Assembly (NCBI RefSeq): GCF_003010935.1
Contig: NZ_PGGN01000008.1
Coordinates: 1 to 64,000, forward strand
Source of the DNA: Phyllobacterium endophyticum
GTDB taxonomy: Bacteria > Pseudomonadota > Alphaproteobacteria > Rhizobiales > Rhizobiaceae
Direction: 5' to 3'
Length of the DNA: 64,000 bases
Shown piece by piece: positions 9,404 through 18,337 of the stretch (position 1 is its first letter; the number at the start of each line of letters is the position of its first letter). Position numbers and translations under genes: made by a program. The notes beneath the pieces were generated by a model, which saw nothing but the letters and a program-made list of their open reading frames with translations, was not told the origin of the DNA and did not search any database.

Positions 9404-10039
9404 GCAGCATGCCCGGCATTGGAGAATAAGAGGCAGGAAGAAACCGGCCTGATGCTGGAGGCAGATCGGATTCTGATGGCCGCTGTCGATGAGGCAATCG
9501 ACAACGCTGCCAGGACCGCTGGATCTGAACTCCGTGCAGTTGGCTCACGCGTTTCACACCCGTGATTACTTCGTAGATGGCGTCCTTCGGCACCTGTTCC
9601 TGCGTTTGTGCGGAGCGGACCCGACAACGAACAAGGGTGGTGATCCCAAACGGCATGGAAGATTTTGTATGGAGGGCGCAGCGTCGCTCGTCATTGGGAA
9701 AGGGAACGCGGCAGTCCGGCGACGTTGCGGATGAAGAAAGACCGCCCGGAGGATATCGACGAGGACAGAACCGAACGACAGCAACTGGCACTCTGCGCAG
9801 AACTTCGCGTTGACGACGGTTAATCCGAGGCTTGCTTGATCAGGCGCGCGCTTCGGATCCCACATCAAAGATCGACTTGAAGCAGTCATCGACGCACGCC
9901 ACGCGAGACTTGAGTTCGTGTCCGATACCGACCGGGAGTTTACCGAAAGAGCAAAAACCTACCTGTCGCTCCTCACCGGTCCGCTGGGCCAGGAGTAGTA
10001 CTGCACACTCGGAAACCTAAAAAGTTAATGGAGTTAATC
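9404..10039. other. gene-poor stretch with short coding-like fragments
   Basis: No intact gene of normal size. Three short plus-strand pieces look protein-like but sit in different phases: 9452-9565 (MLEADRILMAAVDEAIDNAA), 9731-9823 (MKKDRPEDIDEDRTERQQL) and 9840-9999 (GSHIKDRLEAVIDARHARLE to the stop, without its own start). They could be frameshifted remains of one or two small genes. None matches a family I know. Confidence 0.4.
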
Positions 10040-10183
10040 GTGACAAACAGATGTCCTGTTCTTACCCCGTCTGAAAGACAGATCGTCGACGTCATCAAGA
10101 GTGCGGACAACGCCCTGGCGACTGTGGTCTCTTTGGCTCTGGACGAAGCGGTTAAAAAAGCTGCCGAAAATATCCAACTCTAA
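10040..10183 (+). CDS. small hypothetical protein
   Basis: A 47-residue frame starting at GTG 10040 with GGAG at 10030-10033, or alternatively at ATG 10028 without a good box. The product (TPSERQIVDVIKSADNALAT, then LALDEAVKKAAENIQL) is predicted to be two amphipathic helices. It has no signal peptide or membrane segment. It stands alone between degenerate sequence and the convergent hydrolase gene. Composition and a fitting start support it, and I know no family. Confidence 0.4.
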   Translation: MTNRCPVLTPSERQIVDVIKSADNALATVVSLALDEAVKKAAENIQL

Positions 10184-10311
10184 CCCAACGGGGAAGAGAT
10201 CAATCGACAAACTCATGGTCCTTATTCAGGTGCGCCGGCTTAGGGCGGCGAGGTCCGATGGAACGCTTTTGTCAATCCATCATCGAGCCTCGCACTCCCC
10301 GGATCACTTCA

Positions 10312-10962
10312 TCACACTGTTTTGGGAACAGGCGTATTGAGCAGTTGCTGTTCCCAGAGATAGGCGATGCCGCTGCCACCAGCATGCTGGATGATCACAT
10401 CTGTGACCTTCCCCGCAGTTTCCGCACGAGCCCAGTCGCGCTGCCATTCTGCCGCCAGCGCGAGCCAGGTCATCATGTTGGCACCAGCCGCAATCATGCG
10501 CTGTATGGCGACTTGGTGAGCTTCGACCGAGACACCGCCGGAAGCATCGGTGATGACCGTGACTTCCCAACCTTCGCCAAGCGCCTGGATCGCAGGCATT
10601 GCGACGCATACCTCTGTCCACAGGCCGGCCATGATCAGCTGCTTGCGTCCCGTTGCCTTGACAACGTCCACGACCTTCTGGTCCTGCCAAGTATTGATGA
10701 ACGTCCGGTCGATGATTTCCTGGCCGGGGAAAACGTCCGCAATCTGCGGAAAAAGGTTGCCGCCGCGTCCGGCAACGACGGTGGTCAGGATTGTCGGCAC
10801 ACCAAACGCCTTTGCGACCTTGGCTAGTCCCACAGTGTTGTTGACCACCATTTGCGGCTCGTGGCTGTTTAGGTTCGCAAGCTGATAGGGCTGGTGGTCG
10901 ATCAGAACCAGTACCGAATCTTCGGGGCGAAGGAGTGACGAAAGGCCGTTACGAAGGGTCAT
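10312..10962 (-). CDS. isochorismatase-family hydrolase (YcaC-like)
   Basis: A 216-residue cysteine hydrolase. The Asp of VLVLIDHQPYQL, a Lys in the middle and the nucleophile Cys of GLWTEVCVAMPA form the D-K-C triad of the isochorismatase-like fold. The end (GGSGIAYLWEQQLLNTPVP) resembles the YcaC subgroup of unknown substrate rather than true isochorismatases. An AGAGGA box lies 7 bases before the ATG. It is divergent from the LysR gene at 11112 across about 150 bases, so that LysR protein is the likely regulator. Confidence 0.9.
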   Translation of the reverse strand: MTLRNGLSSLLRPEDSVLVLIDHQPYQLANLNSHEPQMVVNNTVGLAKVAKAFGVPTILTTVVAGRGGNLFPQIADVFPGQEIIDRTFINTWQDQKVVDVVKATGRKQLIMAGLWTEVCVAMPAIQALGEGWEVTVITDASGGVSVEAHQVAIQRMIAAGANMMTWLALAAEWQRDWARAETAGKVTDVIIQHAGGSGIAYLWEQQLLNTPVPKTV

Positions 10963-11111
10963 GATAAATCCTCTGCTGTCATTTTCAGGTGAACTATTTG
11001 ATCAGCATGCGCTGTCAGCGGCGCTGCCGTTGACGCGGACACTGTCATTCCTCAAAATGATGCGGTAGTGTTCAATCTTGCAAAGCTGTGTCGCGAAACG
11101 GGGAACACTAT

Positions 11112-11996
11112 TTGGACATCGAAGACCTGAGGACGTTTGTGGAAATTGCGGATGCTGGAGGTGTGACGGCCGCCGCGTTGCGACTTGGTGTCTCGAAGTC
11201 GATGGTCAGCCGGCGTTTGGTCCGGCTTGAAGAGGAACTCGGCGTGCAGCTACTCGCGAGAAGTACGCGTGGCGCCGCTCTCACCGAGGCGGGCAGCACC
11301 TTTCGGGATTACGCAGCAAGAGTCTGTGCGGAAATCGACGTGGCGAAGGAAACGATCTTGCCTGCCGGTGAGCTTCGCGGGCGCTTGCGGATCGCTGCAC
11401 CTTTGTCGTTCGGGCCAACGCACTTGGCCAACGTCTTAGCGGAGATGGCGCGCCGGCATCCGTTCTTGCAAATACAGACCTGTTACAGTGACCAGGTCGT
11501 AGATCTTATTACAGAAGGCTACGACTGTGCCATACGGCTGGGCTATCTCCAGGATTCCAATCTGATCGCGAGACGCGTCGGGCCGATCTACGGGAAGCTT
11601 GTTGCGAGTCCCGACTATGTTAACAGACATGGATTTCCTGAGACACCGGAGGATCTTGCCAGCCATCAGGCTCTCATGCAGGGAACTGAAGCTTGGCAGT
11701 TTCTGGATGGCGAGAAGATCATTGCGGTCAACCCGCGAGGCCGCTTCAAGGCTGACAACGCCGTCGCTCTTACGGCCGCCGCGGTAGCGGGTATCGGGAT
11801 AGCCTATCTCCCTGAGGGGCTCATCAAAGAACATGTTGCCTCGGGTGCGCTTGTTCCTGTGATGCCAAACTATCCATTGCCTACGGCTGGGATTTACGTA
11901 GTGCGGCCCCCGGCACAATATCCAGCCAAGAAAGTGCGCGTCCTAACCGAAATGCTGATCGAATGCTTCGATGATGGTGGGGCTCCGGACGCTTAG
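11112..11996 (+). CDS. LysR-family transcriptional regulator
   Basis: A LysR regulator of 294 residues from the TTG at 11112. I prefer this start because the frame aligns from LDIEDLRTF with the MDIEELRTF start of its paralogue at 6094, and GGGGAA lies 7 bases upstream. An ATG 24 bases earlier has no such box. The HTH reads VEIADAGGVTAAALRLGVSK and the effector-binding domain is complete. It is divergent to the isochorismatase-like gene, the classic arrangement in which the regulator controls its neighbour. The co-inducer is unknown. Confidence 0.9.
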   Translation: MDIEDLRTFVEIADAGGVTAAALRLGVSKSMVSRRLVRLEEELGVQLLARSTRGAALTEAGSTFRDYAARVCAEIDVAKETILPAGELRGRLRIAAPLSFGPTHLANVLAEMARRHPFLQIQTCYSDQVVDLITEGYDCAIRLGYLQDSNLIARRVGPIYGKLVASPDYVNRHGFPETPEDLASHQALMQGTEAWQFLDGEKIIAVNPRGRFKADNAVALTAAAVAGIGIAYLPEGLIKEHVASGALVPVMPNYPLPTAGIYVVRPPAQYPAKKVRVLTEMLIECFDDGGAPDA

Positions 11997-12262
11997 CCTC
12001 GTTTCGTCAGTATCGCAGCGAACGGGCGTTTGTACTCTTCGGCACTAGATGATCAAAAGTCACCTGTAGGAGGTTGCCAGCCAGTCGACCGCTTGATCCA
12101 ATAGCCCGGCTTGTGATAAATTTGATAGTGGCCAACTCCATAAACGACACCAATACCGAACAGTTGGGCCTGGATGATCTTAGACGGCGGCTTTGATGTC
12201 CGTGCCGTTCGAGCACAGCTGGCTTCTCGCATCTTTAAGTCGATGCCCGTGAGCAATCGCCC

Positions 12263-12631
12263 TTAGGTGCCGGGTTCGATAAAAACATACAGCGAATGTA
12301 TCCGACCATCCTGGAAATGAGCGATATCCATACCAGTCACCGCTGAGGGACCATCAGGAGGGCCTGCCTGCCATCGCAAACGGCCAATACCGTGGTGACC
12401 GAGGGCTGGCCCGATTGCCGAGAAGACGAAGTCGGCGGGTAAACTCGCAAGAACGGCGGTGACAGCATCGGAAATCGACGCATGGCCGATGACCGAAGTT
12501 TCCGGCTCATTAAGTGTAGCGTCCGCGGCGTAGAGTTCGCCGATCGCGATCAGGCGCCGTTCTGGATCGCGCTCGTTGAATACGCTGGCCAGGTTTGCTT
12601 GCAGGAGTCGGTCATAGTCTAAGGCTTGCAT
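12263..12631 (-). CDS. NTF2/SnoaL-like small protein
   Basis: A 122-residue alpha+beta cone protein. The N-terminal helices (LLQANLASVFNERDPERRL) are followed by the pattern of the SnoaL fold: ELYAADATLNEPE, GHASISDAVTAVLASLP and DIAHFQDGRIHSLYVFIEP. The frame is open further upstream, but the ATG at 12631 is preceded by GGAGTAAAG and begins the conserved part. This is one of three NTF2-like genes in the first 21 kb. Such proteins can be isomerases, dehydratases or binding proteins, and no catalytic residue can be assigned. Confidence 0.8.
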   Translation of the reverse strand: MQALDYDRLLQANLASVFNERDPERRLIAIGELYAADATLNEPETSVIGHASISDAVTAVLASLPADFVFSAIGPALGHHGIGRLRWQAGPPDGPSAVTGMDIAHFQDGRIHSLYVFIEPGT

Positions 12632-13131
12632 GGCTTTACTCCATCGGGTTGATCTTGTGATACGCGAGCGGCTGCCCGGACTGGGCGCCAACAAACGCCC
12701 ACCATTTAAAGCGACAAGTATCGTAAGGCGCACGAGTGGGCTAGTTACCGATATCGGAAAGCTGTGTCGCAAAAGCTGGAACGACATGATGCCCCGCAGC
12801 TTCGACCGCGTTGCCGCAACAATGCATTGCATAACTTCCTATTCGTCAGGCCCCCTGCCGCAGGAAAGAAAACCCGATCCGCAACCACGACAATCAGCGG
12901 GTTGCTGATCTATCGACCCTCGCGACGGAAGGACTCGTTCCGTGTTCTGCAACACAGCTTCACCGATTGTGAGGCTGGTCATGACTAGCCGACGCTCGCT
13001 ACACGGTTGTCGCAACAGCATAAACCGAACGGTCCGAAGGATCGAACCACGCCGGACCACCTGCCAAAGCCCACTTCTTGAAAAGTTGGTGGTGCCGAGG
13101 CTGTTCGTGGTTCTTCCGTCAGCAAAGGCGC

Positions 13132-14322
13132 ATGGTGATGTCGTATACAAAAACTCCTATCCGCATAGGCTACTGCCTGTCATTGACAGGCCCGCTTGCG
13201 GGCAACAGTCAGTCGGCACGGCTTGCGCACGAAATTTGGCGAAGCGATATCAACGACGCGGGTGGCCTGCTCGGCCGACCCGTCGAGTTCGTCTGCTACG
13301 ACGACGAAGGCGATGCGTCCCGCGTATCTGGTCTGTATGAACGGTTGCTCGACGAGGACAAAGTTGACCTGGTCATCGGCGGCTACGGCACCAACACCAT
13401 ATTGCCGGCCATGCCGTTGATCATCGAACGCGAGCGCTATTTCGTCGGGCTGATGGGTCTTGGCGTCAACAATGCGCTCTCCTACACGAACTATTTTGCA
13501 ATGATACCGACAGGTCCGGACCCTAACGCGGCTCTGACGGAGGGTTTCTTCGAGATTGCCGCACAGCAGACGCCACGGCCTGTGACGGTCGCACTCCTTT
13601 CTGCGGATGCCGTATTCTCGAAAAATCCCATTCTTGGCGCAAGGGCCAACGCGGAAAAGCACGGTTTCAAGGTCATCCACGAGGCTGAATATTCGCTTGC
13701 GACCACTGACTTCGCGCCGATCCTGGATGCGGTCGCTGCGAGCAATTGCGACCTGCTTTTCCTATGCTCCTACATTCAGGATTCGATCGATCTCATCCGC
13801 GCCATTCGCAAGCATTCGTTCCGTCCGAAGATGGTGGGCGCGGGTATGATCGGCCCCCAGAATACGTCCGTAAAGACGGCACTCGGTCCCCTGCTCAACG
13901 GCTTGGTGAACTACGAGTATTGGGTTCCGGTTTCGACTATGATGTTCCCGGGCGTGGCGGCGTTCCTAGACACCTATCGGGAGCGCGCCAGTAACGAAGG
14001 CGTCGATCTTCTCGGGCACTACATGGCTCCGCTGGCCTACGCTCAGATGCAAGTCGTCGCGACGGCGATTAAATCGACCGGCGGGCTCGACGACCGGGCT
14101 TTGTCAAATTTCACCCGTAATGCGGTATTCCATACGGTCATGGGTGAAATCCGGTTCGGCAAGAACGGCGAGTGGGAGATCCCCCGGGTGGTGCAAGTGC
14201 AATTCCAGGGGATTGATGGCCATGACGCCGATCAGTTCAAATATGGCTCGAGGCAGGTTGTCGTCAGCCCCGGTGGGCTAGCGTCGGGACAACTCATTTT
14301 TCCTTACGCTTCGGCACTGTGA
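13132..14322 (+). CDS. ABC-type branched-chain-amino-acid/amide-like substrate-binding protein, leaderless
   Basis: A 396-residue type-I periplasmic-binding-protein fold (Peripla_BP_6 class). It starts IRIGYCLSLTGPLAGNSQ and continues with the alternating lobes (VDLVIGGYGTNTILPAMPL, ILGARANAEKHGFKV, RFGKNGEWEIPRV). There is no signal peptide ahead of the first strand: the ATG at 13132, or the one at 13138, starts right at the domain. No permease or ATPase gene is nearby. It may work in the cytoplasm as a sensor, or it may have lost its leader when this mosaic formed. In the second case upstream coding sequence should be recognisable, and I see none. Confidence 0.8.
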   Translation: MVMSYTKTPIRIGYCLSLTGPLAGNSQSARLAHEIWRSDINDAGGLLGRPVEFVCYDDEGDASRVSGLYERLLDEDKVDLVIGGYGTNTILPAMPLIIERERYFVGLMGLGVNNALSYTNYFAMIPTGPDPNAALTEGFFEIAAQQTPRPVTVALLSADAVFSKNPILGARANAEKHGFKVIHEAEYSLATTDFAPILDAVAASNCDLLFLCSYIQDSIDLIRAIRKHSFRPKMVGAGMIGPQNTSVKTALGPLLNGLVNYEYWVPVSTMMFPGVAAFLDTYRERASNEGVDLLGHYMAPLAYAQMQVVATAIKSTGGLDDRALSNFTRNAVFHTVMGEIRFGKNGEWEIPRVVQVQFQGIDGHDADQFKYGSRQVVVSPGGLASGQLIFPYASAL

Positions 14323-14368
14323 TCGCGCGTCGCTTCGGGTTGAGCTATGCTAAACGCTTACCTCAAAT

Positions 14369-14791
14369 TCAGGTCATCAGCTCGTCGATACGCTCTTGTT
14401 GCTGGGAAGTGCTTCTGCAGCTTCCGGTATCAACAGGCAGACCATTTAGCTCTTGCAGCCGTGTACCCCAATTGCACATACTGACAAGCACAGGTTCCAG
14501 TGATTTTCCCAACTCCGTTAGCTGGTACTCCACCTTCGGTGGGATCTCTGGATAAATGGTGCGGTCTATAATGCCATCGGCTTCCAGTTCCCTGAGTTGG
14601 AGCGTAATCATTCTTGGCGTTGCGGCCGGAGTGAGACGGCAAATAGCGTTGAACCGTAGTTTGCCATCGAGCAGATGAAACAGGATCACCGGCTTCCACA
14701 GCCCCCCGATGACCGAAATTGTCGCTTCCACCGCGCATCCGGTCCGGTTGGCTGTACTGCGCTTACGCTTAGACCTGACACTATCATCCAT
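14369..14791 (-). CDS. HxlR-family transcriptional regulator
   Basis: A 140-residue winged-helix regulator. It shows the HxlR signature: an N-terminal Cys in RTGCAVEATISVIGGLWKPVIL, then LDGKLRFNAI, RMITLQLRELEADGII and YQLTELGKSLEPVLVSMCNWG. The conserved Cys (TGCAVEA) is the redox/aldehyde-sensing residue in relatives such as HypR or QorR, which suggests an electrophile sensor. That is inferred from the family. It is divergent to the NmrA gene, which is its probable target. The start at 14791 marks the beginning of the conserved part, and the open frame further upstream overlaps the target promoter. Confidence 0.88.
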   Translation of the reverse strand: MDDSVRSKRKRSTANRTGCAVEATISVIGGLWKPVILFHLLDGKLRFNAICRLTPAATPRMITLQLRELEADGIIDRTIYPEIPPKVEYQLTELGKSLEPVLVSMCNWGTRLQELNGLPVDTGSCRSTSQQQERIDELMT

Positions 14792-14800
14792 GATACTACA

Positions 14801-14832
14801 TGCTCTTTTTGTACGTACTTCATTTAAGAGCA
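14801..14832. promoter_or_regulatory. inverted repeat between hxlR-type and nmrA-type genes
   Basis: TGCTCTT (14801-14807) and AAGAGCA (14826-14832) form a perfect 7-base inverted repeat with 18 bases between them. The palindrome GTACGTAC (14811-14818) lies inside. It sits about 10 bases from the regulator start and 95 bases upstream of the NmrA-like gene, where an HxlR dimer would be expected to bind. HxlR proteins are known to bind palindromes in such divergent regions, but the assignment to these bases is an inference. Confidence 0.45.
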
Positions 14833-14927
14833 CTATACCCTTATTTTCGCGGCTGTGCAAAGAAAACGCGCTGGCACCGAAGTGTCTGTTCCAGCCGGTT
14901 AGTCTCAAGAAGGAGCACAGCCTCACA

Positions 14928-15881
14928 ATGTCTACGAAACAAAAGCCGCTTATTTCGGTGGTTGGTGCAACCAGCAAGCAAGGCCGCAGCGTGGCCACGA
15001 CACTTCTCAAGAGCGATCAATACAGGGTCCGTGCATTGACCCGGAACCGTGATTCCGAAGAGGCTCGTAGCCTCGCAACTCTCGGTGCAGAAGTTGTGGT
15101 CGCGCCGCTAGGGCCTGGCCATCAGAAGGAACTTATTGCAGCGTTTGCTGGCGCGGATGGTGCATACCTGATGACGCCGCAGCTTCTGCCCCAAGACAAC
15201 GCCGAATTCGCCCTCGGCAAACAACTGGCCGATGCAGCGGTTGAAGCCGGCGTCGGTCACATCGTGTTTTCGACATTAGAGAATGTTGCCAAGGTCTCGG
15301 GTGGAAAGAAGTTCACTCCCCACTTCACCGACAAGGCGCTCGTTGCCGATTACATTCGCACACTGCCAATTACGCACTCGTTCGTCTCTCTCGCTTTCTT
15401 TTATACGAACCTACTTGAGTATTACGTCCCGCAGATGGAAGGGGACACGCTCCTCATGCCAATATACCTCCCTGAGGACTTCCGCGCACCGTTCGTCGAT
15501 CCGACGACAGCAACGGGACCGGCCGTCCTGTCCGTGCTGTCCGACCCTGCGACCTTCATTGGAAAGACACTTCCGATCGTCGGCGACATCATCTCCCCGC
15601 GCGAGATGATCAAAACCTTCCAGCGCGTGACTGGCATCAAGGCAGAATACCGGAGCGCGTTTAAGCGCGACGAACTGCTGAAATACTTTCCGGGATTTGG
15701 CGCCAACGAGCTTCTTGTCGATGAACTGATCGGCATGGTCGAGTATGCGGTCGAGTACGGTTACTTCAACAAGGAACACGACCTGGAATGGAGCCGCCGC
15801 TTGGATCCGAATACCCTTTCCTGGGAGCAGTTCTTGAAGTCGACCGACTGGCGCGGCGACAAGAAGCAGTTCGGCCTTTGA
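14928..15881 (+). CDS. NmrA-like NAD(P)-binding protein
   Basis: A 317-residue atypical SDR. The Rossmann motif VVGATSKQGRSVATTLL (GxxxxxG with N-terminal strand) and RALTRNRDSEEARSLATLGAEVV mark the NmrA/quinone-reductase-2 group. The catalytic Tyr-Lys pair is not in the usual place. The ATG at 14928 has AAGGAG 12 bases upstream. Relatives sense or reduce electrophilic or quinone-type metabolites with NADPH, and the neighbouring cysteine-bearing HxlR regulator fits this. The exact substrate is unknown. Confidence 0.88.
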   Translation: MSTKQKPLISVVGATSKQGRSVATTLLKSDQYRVRALTRNRDSEEARSLATLGAEVVVAPLGPGHQKELIAAFAGADGAYLMTPQLLPQDNAEFALGKQLADAAVEAGVGHIVFSTLENVAKVSGGKKFTPHFTDKALVADYIRTLPITHSFVSLAFFYTNLLEYYVPQMEGDTLLMPIYLPEDFRAPFVDPTTATGPAVLSVLSDPATFIGKTLPIVGDIISPREMIKTFQRVTGIKAEYRSAFKRDELLKYFPGFGANELLVDELIGMVEYAVEYGYFNKEHDLEWSRRLDPNTLSWEQFLKSTDWRGDKKQFGL

Positions 15882-16022
15882 ACAAGTCTGTCGGGGCGAC
15901 AACTGTCGCAAGATGGTAACGCGGTTGTCGACTTCAAAATATCACGGGCTGGCATCCGACGTTACGCGGAGCTGCCCATTATTTGATTTGCATTCAGACC
16001 CAACAACAATAGTGAGAACGAT

Positions 16023-16421
16023 ATGAGCGTTGAAGACAACAAGCGCACCGTGCGCGAGTTCTGCGATCACTTTAGAACATCGAACGCTGATGGTCTAATT
16101 GATGGTATGACAGAAGATGCAACCTGGTGGGTCAACGGAAAGCCGCACCTGTTTCCGTCCGCCGGCATGAAGACGAAAGCGGAAGCTGCGAACATGTTCC
16201 GTAACATGTTTGCGGCCTATTCGAACGGTCTTGATGTGAAAGTCCTGAACATGATCGGCGAAGGCGATAGCGTCGCTGCTGAGGCGCGTTCGCAGGCACT
16301 CACAAAGTCCGGCAAGGTCTACGAGAACGAATACTTTATTCTGTTCAAGATCCGCGACGGAAAGATTGCGAGCGTGAGGGAATATACCGACCTTATGCAC
16401 GTCGAGGAGACTTTTGTCTGA
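16023..16421 (+). CDS. NTF2/SnoaL-like protein
   Basis: A 132-residue SnoaL-like cone fold. Typical features are VREFCDHFRTSNADGLIDGMTEDATWWVNG, then an EAANMFRNMF helix, VLNMIGEGDSVAAEARSQA and the last strand GKIASVREYTDLMHVEE. The Asp of YTDLMH and the Trp pair line up with the active-site cavity in ketosteroid-isomerase-like proteins, but function cannot be inferred. It stands 140 bases behind the NmrA gene and may share its transcript. A GAGAACG box precedes the ATG. Confidence 0.85.
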   Translation: MSVEDNKRTVREFCDHFRTSNADGLIDGMTEDATWWVNGKPHLFPSAGMKTKAEAANMFRNMFAAYSNGLDVKVLNMIGEGDSVAAEARSQALTKSGKVYENEYFILFKIRDGKIASVREYTDLMHVEETFV

Positions 16422-16923
16422 GGCGCGTGTGGGTTGTTAGGTACGGTCGCATCGATCTCGTGAATGCTGTTCTTCGAATGACACACACGGGGTTAAAGCG
16501 AGACCCAGCAAGGCCATGGAAAATATGGTCACCGCAGATCGAAGATGTTCCGCAGAGGGACGTTGCAGCCTGTTGTTGATCTCCTTTTAAGAATAGCGCT
16601 GGGGCTCCATAAGGGACGCGCAGTGGCGTTCCTCGCGGGGACCCGCGCAAACGACATAAAACAGGAGAAGATTGCGGTAACATTGTCTGCGCCGAAAAAA
16701 CTCAGGGAACAGCCCGGTAGGCAGCGCGCGCCCGCATGTCATAGCTTGACGCTGTGTTCTATCACGATTGAACGACTGCCCGCAGTCATCGCCTTGAACG
16801 GATACGGACCTTCGGCTCCTGCGCTTCTGCTGTTAGTGGCTTGAATTAAAGAGCATTTCCCATGGGACCGATCTTAAACAGCAAACTGTCCCATAGCAGT
16901 GGACAGAAATCTTGGGTGCCGAC
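16422..16923. other. gap between NTF2-like and LysR genes, nothing recognised
   Basis: About 500 bases between two convergent genes. A GC-rich hairpin-like stretch (TCGCGGGGACCCGCGC near 16637) is visible but has no following T-run. Open frames here lack ribosome-binding sites and motifs. I see no gene. Confidence 0.4.
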
Positions 16924-17835
16924 TCAATAAAGCTTTTGGGAAACGCGCTCGGCCATGAAATCAATGAAGGCGCGAACTTTGGGCGCTCGTGCCGACATAG
17001 GGGGCCAGACGAGCGAAACGCTGCCACGTTCGTCCGTGTAATCTGCGAGGACGGCTTGGAGACGTCCCGCCGCAATGTCTTCGCTTACGAGATAACTTGG
17101 CGCCTGAATAATCCCCAACCCACCCAGTGCGGCGGATGCAAGTGACTCGCCGTCGTTCAAAATGACAGAGGGCTTGCTTGGCGTTGCATGGTGTGAATTC
17201 TTGAACGCCCAAACCTCCTGCCGACCGGTGGTGGGGAAACGATAATAAACACAACAATGATCATGGAGATCTGCTGGACTTTTCGGAATGCCGCGGCGGG
17301 CAAGATATTCGGGTGAGGCGCACGTTATGAATGTGTGTGGTCCGATTCTTCGCGCGCGTAAGGTCGAGTCGTCCAGCTCCCCAAGTCGCAGCACCACGTC
17401 ATATCCACCCTCGATAATATCGACCTTCACATCATCAAGGCTGATATCGGTCGTCACCTCCGGGAAGAGGGTCCGAAAATCGATGAGCGCCGGCATGATA
17501 ATCTTGCGTCCTAAGACTGTGGGCACGCTTACCTTGAGTCGACCTCGGGGTGCCTTCTGGACCAGATGAAGCTCTTGCTCAGCATCTTTCAGTTCTTTCA
17601 AGATGCGTGCGACGTATCGGTATAGAATGTCGCCTTCGCCGGTCACGGCTAGCGATCTGGTCGTACGGTTCAACAACCGTAAACCTATACGCGCTTCAAG
17701 TCGCTCTACCGCCTTTCCCACGGCGGATGCGGATAGGCCAAGCTTCCTTCCCGCAGCGGCGAAACTTCCGGTTTCGACGGCAACTGAGAACGCGACGAGG
17801 CCGCTGAGGGACTCTATTGAGACGATTAACGACAT
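16924..17835 (-). CDS. LysR-family transcriptional regulator
   Basis: A 303-residue LysR regulator of the CrgA/DsdC-like subgroup. The HTH reads LVAFSVAVETGSFAAAGRKLGLSASAVGKAVERLE and the effector domain runs from RGRLKVSVPTVLGRKII to the end. The overall length is normal. It is divergent from the 2-TM protein, aldehyde dehydrogenase and NTF2-like genes across about 200 bases, so it probably controls that set. It is less similar to the two paralogous LysR genes at 6094 and 11112. Confidence 0.9.
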   Translation of the reverse strand: MSLIVSIESLSGLVAFSVAVETGSFAAAGRKLGLSASAVGKAVERLEARIGLRLLNRTTRSLAVTGEGDILYRYVARILKELKDAEQELHLVQKAPRGRLKVSVPTVLGRKIIMPALIDFRTLFPEVTTDISLDDVKVDIIEGGYDVVLRLGELDDSTLRARRIGPHTFITCASPEYLARRGIPKSPADLHDHCCVYYRFPTTGRQEVWAFKNSHHATPSKPSVILNDGESLASAALGGLGIIQAPSYLVSEDIAAGRLQAVLADYTDERGSVSLVWPPMSARAPKVRAFIDFMAERVSQKLY

Positions 17836-18032
17836 TATGTCCGGTATGATGCGACGAGTGCCCCCATTCCGTCAACAGCCGCGATTCTCCAATATCAACA
17901 CAGCAACTGTTCGCGCAGACCGCTACTAGAACGTCGAGCTAAGCATTGGGAGGAAGTAATCATGTCTCACACTCATGCACGTGTCCCCCGTCGTTGATTA
18001 TTCAACGCGCCGGGTAATGGATCAAGCAAGCA

Positions 18033-18290
18033 ATGACAGGAATGCGGCAGGTAATATTCGAACGCCTGAAAACGACTGCGATGGTGTGGCTCGCCGTCTA
18101 CCCAAGCGTCCTTCTGATTATTTGGATTGTAGGCGACTGCATGCAGGATTGGCCAATACCGCTGCGCGTACTGGGCGCAACGCTCATGGTTGTGCCAATT
18201 GTCACCAACGTTAGCCAACCCGCAGTCAGGACAATTGTCGGCAAAATCGAACAGGTAATGGTGCAGTGGCAATCACGTAACCGGCTCTAG
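18033..18290 (+). CDS. small two-helix membrane protein
   Basis: An 85-residue protein with two membrane spans: TTAMVWLAVYPSVLLIIWIVG, then LRVLGATLMVVPIVTNV, and a short charged tail. The pattern (VWLAVYP, PLRVLGATLMVVP) resembles the C-terminal membrane tail of proteins that carry an N-terminal ABM domain, but here that domain is absent. A perfect box (GGGAGGAAG) and an ATG at 17961 lie just upstream and lead into an 11-codon frame only (MSHTHARVPRR), so the ABM half may have been deleted. It heads an apparent unit with the aldehyde dehydrogenase. Confidence 0.6.
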   Translation: MTGMRQVIFERLKTTAMVWLAVYPSVLLIIWIVGDCMQDWPIPLRVLGATLMVVPIVTNVSQPAVRTIVGKIEQVMVQWQSRNRL

Positions 18291-18337
18291 CCTCGTCCTT
18301 TCCCGACGAATACTCGAAAGTGGAAGGATCCACAGAT

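Noticed and set aside
12007-12256. Small minus-strand gene behind the LysR gene (HYQIYHKPGYWIKRSTGWQP)
   Set aside because: The phrase looks protein-like, but the frame breaks after it, has no ribosome-binding site and matches no family I know.
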